DNA of 64,000 nt, from the NCBI RefSeq assembly GCF_014641555.1, contig NZ_BMHY01000008.1:191009-255008 (forward strand), in the 5' to 3' direction. The position numbers and the translations under genes are program-made. The stretch is from Paenibacillus radicis (ex Gao et al. 2016) (lineage in GTDB: Bacteria > Bacillota > Bacilli > Paenibacillales > Paenibacillaceae). Shown here in pieces: positions 35,536 through 44,073 of the stretch. Every line of letters starts with the position of its first letter. The first letter of the stretch is position 1. The notes beneath the pieces were generated by a model. The model ran no database searches and had not been told where the DNA came from. It was given only the letters and a program-made list of their open reading frames with translations.

Positions 35536-38460
35536 TTAGTTTGTTTTGCGCGAAGCTTCTTCGATATGTCCGAAAGCCCAATGGGAGGACGGCACATCCG
35601 TCCATGTTGGCTTAGTGGAAGCCGGAAGCGGCTCTCTGCCCAGTACACGGTTGAATATAGCAACGGCTTCCGCCCGGGTTAATGCTTGGTTCGGCTTGAA
35701 GGAGCCGTCCGGCATGCCAGTCATCATGCCCGCTTGGATGACAAGACGTATTGAGCTCTCTGCCCAGTGGCCTTGAACATCTTTCGCTGCTGCTGTATTG
35801 CCTTCGTTAGTAAGCTTCAGCCAGCGGCTTACAATGACCGCCATTTCAGCACGAGTCAGCTCGGCATTTGGCTTGAACGTGCCGTCTGAGAAGCCCTTCA
35901 TTAAGCCGGAGGTTTGAATAAGCGAGACGGCTTGGAAGGCCCAATGTCCCGAAGCTACATCTGAGAAGATTACAGGTGCAACAGTGTTATCCTCCCCGGC
36001 ACCGATTCGCGACAGCATCGCGGCGATTTCGGCGCGGCTAACGCTTTTCTCCGGTCTGAAGGAGCCGTTAGCGTATCCGTTAATATAAGAACTGTGCTGC
36101 TTCTGATACAACGACCAGTTGCTCAAATGAAGGATCGTAAAGGTGCTGAACTTCGTAACGTTAAATTGCAGATGGGTTTGTCCTGCCGCATCGGTTACGA
36201 TTTCCGGCTTAATGACGACCCGTTCGCCATCGCTATGCTCAATGAAGATGGCAAGGTTGTCCAGCCATTGCTGGCGCTCTTTCTCATTAGCAGGAATCTG
36301 TGCAGCTGGCAGCGGCAATGACAGGCTTACGGCACGGGATGACAGATTGGTCTCAATCGTCATCGGACGTCCAATGACTTGAAGGCTGCCGTCACCGAGC
36401 ACTGTTTTGACCGCTTCTTCTTTAACCGCACGTTCTTTAACCTGATCCTGATCCGCCTGATTCTTAATTGGAATGATGCGGAAGTACGTATCACGGGTCA
36501 GACCTGTCAGCGAGTTGTAAGGAATGATCAGGCTCACACCCGCCGTGTGAATCTCCAGATTAATATGTCCTTCTGCCAGCTGCTGCACAGCTCCGGCAGG
36601 GAGGTTCACGTTAACTTGGACCACTTCGTCCTTCGTATCGGGGATAACGACACGAGCGGTATGAAGGCCTGCTGCTGTGAGCTTCTCCACAATTTCACGG
36701 GCGTTGCCGGCAGACAGCGTAACCTCGTCTTTTTTCTTTCCATCAGCCCCAGTGGTACGAATGATAGTTGCGGCTGAGATTTGGTTGTTGTCGCCGCCAT
36801 CTACTGGAACTGAAATCTGCTCTGTCTGGCTGGACGGAGTGGAGCTTCCCCCCGTTCCTCCAGGAGCCGGAGTCGGTTCTGGAGTTGGTGTCGGAGTCGG
36901 TTCGGAGCTAGGCTCCGGCGTTGGCTCTGTACTAGGTTCCGGAGTCGGTTCGGAGCTAGGCTCCGGTGTTGGCTCCGTACTAGGCTCTGGAGACGGCTCT
37001 GGAATTCTAGGCTGATTGTATACTTTAATCTCTTGAAGATCAGGCCCCAAGCTGCCGTCTTCTCCTACTGCATGGATCACGATCTGAATGTAGCGCTGCG
37101 TGATCGCTTCGGGAAAAGAAACCGAATCTGTCGTATAACCGTCGTAGGGTCCTTCCGTATGGGTAACGGGAGCTGCGTAAATCGTGCCCGGGATGGTTGC
37201 GAACGGTCCGTTCGGGCTGTCGCTGACCTTTACTTCATAGGATTGCAGGTAGACGGAATCGGTAACGAGGATTTCGTTATAAAGCGCGTTTTCTCCCATA
37301 TCGAGCGTAATCGTCCATGGCGCATCAGTTGGACTGCCAGTCCAGCCTGTATGGAGCGAATCGTCGGTCAACTGAGTAATTTCACCACTGATAGTTCCCT
37401 TGTCGACTGTAACCGGAACACCGTAGGCCAGGTTGGAGCTGTCTTCATTAACAATGACGGTCCGCGTCACTGCAACAGCTTGATTGCCAGCTGCATCAGT
37501 TGCAGAATAGGTAATCGTATACATGCCTGGCACCGTTGTATCGATAGCTGGCAACGGAGCGCCGTTCAAGCTGTAAGTGACTGCCGCTGTCAGATCGTTA
37601 TCGACATTATCGGTTACCGTTACGCCAGAATCATGGAAGGCTGTCCCGTTTCTGACCAGAACGGTTGAAGAGCCGATAAGTGTAATGACCGGTTTTACTG
37701 TATCGAGAACTTGTTCATCAAGCTCGGGGAATTGACTGACCGACGAGCCGTAAGCTTTATACGCTTTGCCGTTTGGCAAGTAAGCGATGCCGCTTGGTTG
37801 AAGCTGAGCGTTCTTAAATAGCTCAAATTTGGAGGCATCTACGGCCCCAGCCGTTAAATGCTCGCTGGCAATACGAAAGATCTTGTTGCTTCTATCGTCA
37901 ATAGCGTATAGATTGCCTGCGGGGCTTATCGTTATTCCTTTTACCGGTGACGAGAGGCCACTGATGACCGTCGTTGCGGCCGATGCTCCCGATGCCAGCT
38001 TGTAGATGCCTTTGGTCGTGTAGTCTGTGAAATAAAGGTTGTCTGCTGCGTCGAAAGCTAGGCCATATACAAAATTAAATCCCGTATTGTAGTAGGGGGT
38101 CGCGCTATTTGCAGGGAGGGGGAAATTGGTGAGTGCGCTGCTGCTGATTTTATAAATATTTTGATCATAGTTGTCCGTTGTGAAGAACAGATCTCCGGCC
38201 TCGTTAAGGGCAACCGTCATAATATAGCCTCTGTTCAGCACTTTCGTGACTTCACCTGTCTCGACCGAAATGCGAAAAATTCCGCCCGGTTCCCGCTGTG
38301 CTGCATAAATATAGCCGTCATGGTAAGCAAGTGCCCTTGCGTCTTGAAGCGCAGCACTAATAAATGCGCTTGGAGTCGGGGGAACTGCCCAAGCTTTGGC
38401 AGCAGGAAAGCTGGCAAGCAGAAGCATTAATGCCATTAATAAAGATAAAGAACGTTTCAT
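35536..38460 (-). CDS. Cell-surface protein: beta-propeller, Ig-like, F5/8-type and SLH domains
   Basis: A 974-residue exported protein. A signal peptide covers about 1-25. A propeller-like region with NHL/SMP-30-type repeats spans about 30-245 (LAYHDGYIYAAQREPGGIFRI, GLAFDAADNLYFTDY). An Ig-like domain lies at about 255-340 (DTTVPGMYTITYSATDAAGN). A discoidin/CBM32-like domain is at about 345-485, then a Pro/Glu/Ser/Thr repeat linker (about 487-540), an unrecognised region, and S-layer homology motifs from about 795 to the end (GSFRPEKSVSRAEIAAML, FSDVASGHWA, DGTFKPNAELTRAEMA). It is probably held to the wall by pyruvylated polymer. AAAGGA precedes the start. Confidence 0.9.
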   Translation of the reverse strand: MKRSLSLLMALMLLLASFPAAKAWAVPPTPSAFISAALQDARALAYHDGYIYAAQREPGGIFRISVETGEVTKVLNRGYIMTVALNEAGDLFFTTDNYDQNIYKISSSALTNFPLPANSATPYYNTGFNFVYGLAFDAADNLYFTDYTTKGIYKLASGASAATTVISGLSSPVKGITISPAGNLYAIDDRSNKIFRIASEHLTAGAVDASKFELFKNAQLQPSGIAYLPNGKAYKAYGSSVSQFPELDEQVLDTVKPVITLIGSSTVLVRNGTAFHDSGVTVTDNVDNDLTAAVTYSLNGAPLPAIDTTVPGMYTITYSATDAAGNQAVAVTRTVIVNEDSSNLAYGVPVTVDKGTISGEITQLTDDSLHTGWTGSPTDAPWTITLDMGENALYNEILVTDSVYLQSYEVKVSDSPNGPFATIPGTIYAAPVTHTEGPYDGYTTDSVSFPEAITQRYIQIVIHAVGEDGSLGPDLQEIKVYNQPRIPEPSPEPSTEPTPEPSSEPTPEPSTEPTPEPSSEPTPTPTPEPTPAPGGTGGSSTPSSQTEQISVPVDGGDNNQISAATIIRTTGADGKKKDEVTLSAGNAREIVEKLTAAGLHTARVVIPDTKDEVVQVNVNLPAGAVQQLAEGHINLEIHTAGVSLIIPYNSLTGLTRDTYFRIIPIKNQADQDQVKERAVKEEAVKTVLGDGSLQVIGRPMTIETNLSSRAVSLSLPLPAAQIPANEKERQQWLDNLAIFIEHSDGERVVIKPEIVTDAAGQTHLQFNVTKFSTFTILHLSNWSLYQKQHSSYINGYANGSFRPEKSVSRAEIAAMLSRIGAGEDNTVAPVIFSDVASGHWAFQAVSLIQTSGLMKGFSDGTFKPNAELTRAEMAVIVSRWLKLTNEGNTAAAKDVQGHWAESSIRLVIQAGMMTGMPDGSFKPNQALTRAEAVAIFNRVLGREPLPASTKPTWTDVPSSHWAFGHIEEASRKTN

Positions 38461-38563
38461 ATGAGAGTTCCTTTCCTATTCAAAGTTGTGAAATAGTTCC
38501 GGCTCTATTTTATTAAAACGCTCTGAACCAATTCTGAGCAATTTCGACATAAAGGTGCTTTAT

Positions 38564-39517
38564 TTAATACAGCAGCCTCCATAAATAAAAGGTGGCATAG
38601 GATTGCCAGCCTGTCCAATTGGCAGACAGCTTCACGATTTCCTCTTTCGTAGGCTTCCGGTCGATGCCAAGCACATGCTTGATTGCATTATGCAGGCCAA
38701 CGTCATCGATTGGAAAGGCGGAAGGCGTCCGCAGGCAGCGCATTAACACATAGTTGGCGGTCCATGGCCCGATACCGCGAATGCTGACGAGCATTTTTTC
38801 CGCTTGCTTCAAATCTCCGGCGCCAAGCAGCTTCTCCTTTGTTAGCTGCCCGCTTGAGACGAGGCCGGCTACACCGATCAAGTATTCGCTTTTCTTCGTT
38901 GTCATCTTCAGCTCGGTCAGCTCTTCTACCGGCAATGCGGCAATATCCTTAGGAGATGGGAACAGCCAGTAGCATTCCCCGTTATATTCAAGCGATCGTC
39001 CGTACCGCTCGACGAACCGCCGCTTCAGCGTGTAGGCGAACGGAAGGTTGATTTGCTGACCGATAATGCCCCAGCAAAGCGCTTCGAATAAATCGGGTAT
39101 GCCAATCGTACGCAGGCCGTGGTGCGTTCTAATCGGCAGCTCCAGCAGCGGGTCCTTGCTTGCCATATGGTAGAAGGGTGCCAGATCGGTATCCAGGTCA
39201 AACCACTCTCTCGTGTAGAGGGCCACCGCATCTCGTACTAGCTCAGACGGCGGCTCTTCGGGCGCAAGAAACCTTACGCTCAGCCTGCCGGGCTGTTCCT
39301 CGAATACCTCGACAACGACGGACAAGGAGCTGTCCCCTTCGGTTTCTCCATCTACCGGTATGGCTTTGCGGATTCGTCCGTCTACTACCCGGTGCATACA
39401 TTCGCCTGCAGCACGCGCTAAATAACTCACATTTTGTGTAAAGCTGAAAGGCTCGGGAAGCGGCAAATAGAGTTCCCTGCCATCCGGCGAGACTGTATAT
39501 GAAAGGCTATTGTTCAT
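38564..39517 (-). CDS. alkA: DNA-3-methyladenine glycosylase (AlkA-like)
   Basis: Base-excision repair glycosylase of 317 residues that removes alkylated purines. An AlkA-like N-terminal domain (about 1-115) is followed by an HhH-GPD domain with the hairpin IRGIGPWTANYVLMRCL (246-262). FPIDDVGL contains Asp272, aligned with catalytic Asp238 of E. coli AlkA. The start at 39517 has GAGG 6 nt upstream; an in-frame ATG at 39541 has none. It is not in the ada operon at 54696, but serves the same type of damage. Confidence 0.9.
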   Translation of the reverse strand: MNNSLSYTVSPDGRELYLPLPEPFSFTQNVSYLARAAGECMHRVVDGRIRKAIPVDGETEGDSSLSVVVEVFEEQPGRLSVRFLAPEEPPSELVRDAVALYTREWFDLDTDLAPFYHMASKDPLLELPIRTHHGLRTIGIPDLFEALCWGIIGQQINLPFAYTLKRRFVERYGRSLEYNGECYWLFPSPKDIAALPVEELTELKMTTKKSEYLIGVAGLVSSGQLTKEKLLGAGDLKQAEKMLVSIRGIGPWTANYVLMRCLRTPSAFPIDDVGLHNAIKHVLGIDRKPTKEEIVKLSANWTGWQSYATFYLWRLLY

Positions 39518-39562
39518 CTTGATCCTCTTCTCTGCGAACATTCTTATATAGTAGTTTTACCA

Positions 39563-39596
39563 TAAAAAAAGCTTTCGCAGTTTCGAAATCTTGCGA
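39563..39596 (-). terminator. Terminator after the PadR-CPBP operon
   Basis: TCGCA/TGCGA arms (39575-39596) enclose the self-complementary TTTCGAAA. On the minus strand a seven-T run follows after AAGC. Confidence 0.6.
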
Positions 39597-39635
39597 TCCT
39601 ATTATGGGATAGAGCAGTCTGTGAGCAGCTTCTGA

Positions 39636-40439
39636 TTATTCAGCAGCGAGTTGTGTATGCATTCTGTTCGCATCAGAGCTGGAAACCGCTTCTGGCTTTT
39701 TGAACGAAATACTTTTTCGGCCGGTGATCAAGTGATATACCACGCAGACGGCAAGGATGAGAAGGACGAAATAGTCGTAGAGATGAGTGGCCGGTGTGTG
39801 GCCCGTGAAATTGAGAAAGTTATGCAAGCCGTGAAAGACGATGCCCGGCCAAATCGTGCGATGCTTCACAACGAGCAAGGCGAGCAGCAGTCCCAGCAGA
39901 AAGGCGTAAGCGACTTGCAGCAAAGTATCTTCGGCCGATTGCCCGCCCAGTGCTTGCAGAGCGTGAGTCACGCCGAAGAAGAAGCTGGAGACGATGACGG
40001 TGAAGCCCGTTCCTTTGGACAGTAGCACCCGCAGCATAATGCCGCGAAAGAGCGATTCTTCGACAAAGCCGACCAGCAACAGCTGGGATAGGAGCATGTA
40101 GGCGAAAAAAGAGAACGGAGCAGCTTCAAAGCCGCGGTTGGCAATGAGCAGAACGGCAAGAATAAGCAGCAGCGGCGCAAAGTCCAGCCATTGTCTGGCT
40201 GTAAGCTTGGTTAAACCGCCGCTAAAGAAATATTGCCGTCCCCGTTTTTTCACGGAAAAGAAACATATAAGGAATACAGCAATCGGGATAAAGCCGAGAA
40301 ATGGAGCAAGAGGGTGGGTCCATTCAGCAATCGAAGCGTATGCACTGCCTCCGGCAATGAAAACAATGAGCGCCAGTTCGATGAGAACAATCGTGAGATA
40401 AGGTCTTTTCCACTTCAATTCATTCAAGTTTTCCATCAT
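39636..40439 (-). CDS. CPBP-family intramembrane metalloprotease
   Basis: A 267-residue membrane protein with about eight helices, of the CPBP (CAAX protease and bacteriocin-processing, ABI) family. Its conserved motifs are visible: EESLFRG (Glu127, Glu128), FFFGVTH (His159) and HGLHNFLN (His203, His206). Bacterial members process or give immunity to peptides, but the substrate is rarely known. The start at 40439 overlaps the PadR stop (ATGA), so translation is coupled; AGGGAG lies 7 nt upstream. It is probably under PadR control. Confidence 0.88.
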   Translation of the reverse strand: MMENLNELKWKRPYLTIVLIELALIVFIAGGSAYASIAEWTHPLAPFLGFIPIAVFLICFFSVKKRGRQYFFSGGLTKLTARQWLDFAPLLLILAVLLIANRGFEAAPFSFFAYMLLSQLLLVGFVEESLFRGIMLRVLLSKGTGFTVIVSSFFFGVTHALQALGGQSAEDTLLQVAYAFLLGLLLALLVVKHRTIWPGIVFHGLHNFLNFTGHTPATHLYDYFVLLILAVCVVYHLITGRKSISFKKPEAVSSSDANRMHTQLAAE

Positions 40440-40963
40440 TGCCATTCTCCCTTTTCGATCATTTTACTGAAGAAATCATGCTCCATCCGAAAAAACTGCA
40501 AGCCATAATGCATGACAGATACCCGGTAGTAATAGTCGTCTTTGTTAGGAATCTGCTCCAGCTCCTTTGATACGATGCCTTGAACGGCTTCCATCTGGGC
40601 GATGCCGCTTCGCAAGGTGTGCTGGAAAGCCCGCAAGTTTTGCAACCGGGTGGATTCATCTAAATAGTCATAGAAAAATAGTTTGAGCAAATGCTCCCGT
40701 TTATTTGCCTGCAGCGGCTCACGCAGCCAGTTCATGAAATAGCTCCGGCCTTGCTCGGTAATCGCGTACAGCTTTTTGTTCTTGCTGTCATTTGTTTCTT
40801 CTTCAATTAAGTGTCCGGCGGAGACGAGCCGCTTGAGAGCGGGATAAAGACTTCCGTAGCTCATTTTGATAAAAAGGCTAACCGATTGCTCCGCTATTTT
40901 TTTAATATCATAGCCGCTCATTTTGCCCTGCATCAGTATGCCTAGGCTAACCGTTTCAACCAC
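40436..40963 (-). CDS. PadR-family transcriptional regulator
   Basis: A 175-residue repressor-type protein: winged HTH at about 1-85 (VSLGILMQGKMSGYDIKK, SYGSLYPALKRLVSAGHL) and a C-terminal helical dimerisation part as in Vir-type PadR members. It starts at a GTG (40963) with AGGGGCG 7 nt upstream. It is first in an operon with the CPBP protease, the two overlapping by 4 bp. An A/T-rich array of inverted repeats just upstream is its likely operator. Confidence 0.9.
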   Translation of the reverse strand: MVETVSLGILMQGKMSGYDIKKIAEQSVSLFIKMSYGSLYPALKRLVSAGHLIEEETNDSKNKKLYAITEQGRSYFMNWLREPLQANKREHLLKLFFYDYLDESTRLQNLRAFQHTLRSGIAQMEAVQGIVSKELEQIPNKDDYYYRVSVMHYGLQFFRMEHDFFSKMIEKGEWQ

Positions 40964-40980
40964 TTTAGAACGCCCCTAAC

Positions 40981-41013
40981 ATATATCGATTTGATATATC
41001 AATTTGATATATG
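40981..41013 (-). promoter_or_regulatory. Candidate PadR operator, tandem overlapping palindromes
   Basis: Three ATATATC or GATATAT half-sites form two overlapping palindromes: ATATATC-N5-GATATAT (40981-40999) and GATATATC-N5-GATATATG (40993-41013). The position 17 bp before the PadR start suggests autoregulation. Confidence 0.55.
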
Positions 41014-41114
41014 TAATTTAGCATTTTTTGGATTTGTCGTCAACGGTTTTTTTGGAAATCGTCTTAAATCGGCGCCGGCGGCATAAATTGGCTAAAAAAG
41101 GAGAGTGAGCGTTA

Positions 41115-41462
41115 GTGGACAAGGCCGTGAGGCGGTATTATCAGTTGAAGCAAAAGCAAAAAGAGCTGGAGCAGGAGCTCGGCGAGCTGCGGGCCGAAAT
41201 ATTGAATCATTGCGAAGAGCAGCAATTATCCGAGCTGGAGACGAAGGGCTATCGGGTGAAGCTCGTCTTGCAGGAGCGGAAGGAATATGACGACGATAAG
41301 CTGTATGAGGCACTCCCCGATCCGGAAGTCTGGCGCCTGCTATCGAAGGCCGATGCCTCCAAGGTCGCGAGTCTTGTAAAGCTGAACGTCGTTCCCGAGG
41401 AAAGGCTTAAAGACACCTATTCGTTGAAGCGCGTATCACTGCTGCATGTAGACAAGAAATAA
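41115..41462 (+). CDS. Coiled-coil hypothetical protein
   Basis: A 115-residue protein not recognised. Residues about 8-35 form a strongly charged coiled-coil pattern (YYQLKQKQKELEQELGELR). The rest is mixed, with DPEVWRLLSKADASKVASLV. The start is a GTG at 41115 with GGAGAG about 9 nt upstream. A strong terminator follows, and the codon use looks coding. Such short helical proteins occur in both host and phage genomes; nothing else here suggests a phage. Confidence 0.6.
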   Translation: MDKAVRRYYQLKQKQKELEQELGELRAEILNHCEEQQLSELETKGYRVKLVLQERKEYDDDKLYEALPDPEVWRLLSKADASKVASLVKLNVVPEERLKDTYSLKRVSLLHVDKK

Positions 41463-41472
41463 TGCCCATAGC

Positions 41473-41524
41473 AAAGCCCCTTTTTCAGGTGTAGGACTTG
41501 CTCTGCCGAAAAAGGGGCTTTATT
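41473..41524. terminator. Bidirectional terminator
   Basis: A 14-bp perfect stem (41473-41486 with 41508-41521) has A-rich and T-rich ends, so it can serve both the plus-strand hypothetical gene and the convergent lactonase gene. Confidence 0.85.
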
Positions 41525-41537
41525 CACTTGTAAGGCA

Positions 41538-42386
41538 TTATTCGTAATAGCCTTCGGTTGATTTACGTAATTGGCTGAATTGATTGCCGTCATGTCCGAA
41601 CCAAACTTGCGAGCTTGTCCGATGAGCCAGCGTGCGGATTTTTTCAACCGAATTCCTGTAACCGACGGAGTCATAAATAACCCCTGGCGGTTTAACAGGC
41701 GGTCCATAGCTCTCTGCTGTGTAAATCGTATCCGAAGCGAGGATAATTCCGCCTGTTTCCGGCATTTCGATATGCAAACCCAGCATGCCCCAAGCGTGAC
41801 CGCTGCCGCAGTTAATGATTTGGATGCCCTCAGCCAGATTCAGATGATCTTCATGCCGCTTGACCGTCCTCCATTGCAGCTGGTTCTTGATCCAAGCATC
41901 GATGTCTGCCCATACGTAAGCTCCTTCCTTTTCATTGCGGGCATAGCTTTGCAGCGCACCGTTCAGCTCATCCTCGTGGACGATAATTGTAGCGTTCGTG
42001 AACATCTCTAAGCATCCGGCATGATCCATGTGCAAATGAGAAGCAATGACGTACTTGATTTCTTCAGGCCTTACACGGAGCTGTTCAAGCCGGTTATGCA
42101 AGTAACATTCCTCGCCAGCGACCCAAGGGAACGATTTCTGGGTGGCTTCGGACCACCGGCCCTCAAAGCCCATCGAATTCGGATTGCAGGCGGTATCGAA
42201 TAAAATTTTCCCTTCCGGATGGTCGATCAATACGGTGTAAATTGGGAATTCTACAAATTCCGCGGGGGCGTTAGGGTTACTTATCGTTGCTGGATTATGC
42301 ATAGCAATCAGCCAGTTTTTGTCCATGCTCATACGCCCGTTGTCCAGCACATACAGCTTTGGACGAGGTTTAATAATCGTTGACAT
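41538..42386 (-). CDS. N-acyl homoserine lactonase-like metallo-beta-lactamase fold protein
   Basis: A 282-residue metallohydrolase. All seven metal-site residues of the AHL lactonases (AiiA/AttM type) are present: His117, His119, Asp121, His122 (SHLHMDHAG), His197 (GSGHAWG), Asp219 (ASDTIYT) and His265 (WFGHDG). Such enzymes open the lactone ring of quorum-sensing signals; related members act on other lactones. GGGAGG lies 9 nt upstream of the start. It is divergent from an HxlR regulator, which probably represses it. Confidence 0.85.
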   Translation of the reverse strand: MSTIIKPRPKLYVLDNGRMSMDKNWLIAMHNPATISNPNAPAEFVEFPIYTVLIDHPEGKILFDTACNPNSMGFEGRWSEATQKSFPWVAGEECYLHNRLEQLRVRPEEIKYVIASHLHMDHAGCLEMFTNATIIVHEDELNGALQSYARNEKEGAYVWADIDAWIKNQLQWRTVKRHEDHLNLAEGIQIINCGSGHAWGMLGLHIEMPETGGIILASDTIYTAESYGPPVKPPGVIYDSVGYRNSVEKIRTLAHRTSSQVWFGHDGNQFSQLRKSTEGYYE

Positions 42387-42460
42387 GCGAAGCGGCCTCC
42401 CTTGTATTTGACGATGATATAGCCATACAATAATGCATAAACTAAAACTGCGTAAGTAGG

Positions 42461-42492
42461 CACTTTAAGGTGTACAGGGAACTTTAAAGTGC
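42461..42492. promoter_or_regulatory. Candidate HxlR operators between lactonase and hxlR-type gene
   Basis: Two palindromes, CACTTTAAGGTG (42461-42472, one mismatch) and ACTTTAAAGT (42481-42490, perfect, extended to GC), have centres 19 bp apart in the divergent intergenic region. Their position suits control of both genes. Confidence 0.5.
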
Positions 42493-42511
42493 ATAGGAGG
42501 GAGAATTGAAA

Positions 42512-42907
42512 ATGACAGCTTCTGCTAAAACCAAACAACCCGACATCTCGCTCGCCGTATGCGGCTACAGCAAAGTAATTGAAATTATATCCAATAAATG
42601 GACAGCGCTCGTGATCTATGCCATAGAAAACGGAAGTATACGTTACGGTGAAATCGAGAGAAGAATTGCAGGTATTTCCAAAAAAATGCTGACGCAAACG
42701 CTGCGAAAGCTTGAGCGTGATGGCATTGTTCAGCGTCATATTACGCCGTCCGTGCCCCCGATGGTCGAATATTCGCTTACGCTTCTAGGCCAGACTTTGC
42801 TGCGCCCGATGAGGGAGCTGCGGCAATGGGGAAGAGACAATTATATGCATGTCGAGGCGGCAAGAATGCAGTATGATTTTACGTACAACAAAGATTCTAT
42901 GGATTAG
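42512..42907 (+). CDS. HxlR-family transcriptional regulator
   Basis: A 131-residue winged-helix regulator. The family pattern is visible: SNKWTALVIYAIENGSIRYGEIERR, ISKKMLTQTLRKLERDGIV and VPPMVEYSLTLLGQTLL. An N-terminal Cys at about residue 18 (LAVCGYSKV) sits where redox- or aldehyde-sensing HxlR members (YodB, HxlR) have their sensing cysteine. I use ATG 42512; a TTG at 42506 is also possible given AGGAGG 5 nt before it. Divergent from the lactonase gene. Confidence 0.9.
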   Translation: MTASAKTKQPDISLAVCGYSKVIEIISNKWTALVIYAIENGSIRYGEIERRIAGISKKMLTQTLRKLERDGIVQRHITPSVPPMVEYSLTLLGQTLLRPMRELRQWGRDNYMHVEAARMQYDFTYNKDSMD

Positions 42908-42981
42908 CGGTAATGAAGGGAGTCGCATTCATATCTGGTTGAATGCGATTCCAACCGTGGAGGAAAAAGTAAAAAATCCCC

Positions 42982-43011
42982 TTGTCAATCGAACAGAATT
43001 CATATTATAAT
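42982..43011 (+). promoter_or_regulatory. SigA-type promoter of importer C
   Basis: TTGTCA (42982-42987), an 18-bp spacer and TATAAT (43006-43011) lie 165 bp before the first gene. A LacI-type operator begins 7 bp downstream of the -10. Confidence 0.7.
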
Positions 43012-43018
43012 GATCACA

Positions 43019-43050
43019 AAGTTTAACCGCTTTAACTTTCGCGAAAGTTA
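43019..43050. promoter_or_regulatory. LacI-type operator O1 with adjoining palindrome
   Basis: AAGTTTAACCGCTTTAACTT (43019-43038) is, read in reverse complement, 19/20 identical to O2 at 43109. It overlaps a perfect 18-bp palindrome TAACTTTCGCGAAAGTTA (43033-43050). It covers the expected start site. Confidence 0.7.
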
Positions 43051-43108
43051 GAACATTGCAGTAACCGTATTCATAATCGAAGAAATTGGTATTATTTTTT
43101 TATTCTAT

Positions 43109-43128
43109 AAGTTAAAGCGCTTAAACTT
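43109..43128. promoter_or_regulatory. LacI-type operator O2
   Basis: AAGTTAAAGCGCTTAAACTT with the AAGCGCTT core typical of LacI-family sites. Its start is 90 bp from O1, which allows DNA looping between the two. The likely ligand is the LacI protein encoded at 46459. Confidence 0.7.
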
Positions 43129-43176
43129 ATGGGATAAAGCAGGACACCTACCCGTACGAAGAAGGGGGACCCTTGA

Positions 43177-44073
43177 GTGAGGTCAACGAAAGAAAGCCGG
43201 CGTGAGGGAAGGAATTTTTATTTTTTCATTTCACCATGGTTAATTGGATTTGTCTTATTTGCACTATTCCCGGTCATGGCTTCTCTTTACTACAGCTTCA
43301 CGGAATATGATATCATCCACGCGCCGAAGTTTATCGGAGCAGGCAACTATCAGGAGCTTTTCCAAGACGAGCAGTTCTGGAATTCGATCAAGGTAACGTT
43401 GAAGTACACGTTCATCAGCGTACCGTTAACACTTCTGCTTTCTTTGTTTTTCGCGATTCTAATCAATCAGAAAATTCCATTTCGCGGTTTTTTCCGGACG
43501 GCGATGTACTTTCCGAGCATGATTTCCGGTGTATCCATGGCATTGCTGTGGTTCTGGGTATTTAATCCGCAAGCCGGGCTGTTCAACTACGTGCTTTCTA
43601 TTTTCGGAGTAGAGCCAATCGCTTGGTTTCTCGATGAGAATTATGCCATTTGGGCGCTGATCATCATGTCGTTCTGGGGAATGGGAGCAGGCATGCTTAT
43701 TTTCCTGGCCGGACTGCAGGGTGTACCAAGCAGCTTGCTGGAGGCTGCAAAACTGGATGGCGCAGGACGGCTTCGTTCCTTCTGGAACGTAACGCTGCCG
43801 CTGATCTCGCCGGTATTTCTGTTTCAGCTCATTATGGGCTTGATCGAATCCTTCCAAGTGTTTACGCAAGCGTACACGATTACACAAGGCGGTCCGAACT
43901 ACTCGACTTGGTTCTACGTTTATAACATCTACGTCAATGCGTTCAAAAACTTCCGTTACGGCTATGCATCGGCGATGTCGTGGATTCTTCTGATCGCGGT
44001 CATGATTATAACTTACGCCATTATGAAGCTGTCGAACCGTTACGTTTACTACGAAGGAGGGAGCGAACGATGA
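43177..44073 (+). CDS. ABC sugar importer C, MalF/UgpA-type permease
   Basis: A 298-residue permease of the COG1175 kind with about six helices. The EAA loop is SSLLEAAKLDGAGRLRSFWNVT. It starts with GTG at 43177, with AGGGGG 8 nt upstream. It is the first gene of an operon ending in a LacI regulator. Compared with importers A and B this is the CUT1 type of more modest sugars, with a binding protein of about 450 residues. No ATPase gene is present. Confidence 0.93.
   Translation: MRSTKESRREGRNFYFFISPWLIGFVLFALFPVMASLYYSFTEYDIIHAPKFIGAGNYQELFQDEQFWNSIKVTLKYTFISVPLTLLLSLFFAILINQKIPFRGFFRTAMYFPSMISGVSMALLWFWVFNPQAGLFNYVLSIFGVEPIAWFLDENYAIWALIIMSFWGMGAGMLIFLAGLQGVPSSLLEAAKLDGAGRLRSFWNVTLPLISPVFLFQLIMGLIESFQVFTQAYTITQGGPNYSTWFYVYNIYVNAFKNFRYGYASAMSWILLIAVMIITYAIMKLSNRYVYYEGGSER

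Noticed and set aside
36840..36990. Repeat tract as a tandem mobile repeat
   Set aside because: It encodes the Pro-Glu-Ser/Thr linker of the SLH protein in frame; explained by the protein.
42506..42511. TTG start for the HxlR gene
   Set aside because: Possible by spacing to AGGAGG, but ATG 42512 also has GGGAG 8 nt upstream and is the commoner codon; left as an alternative.
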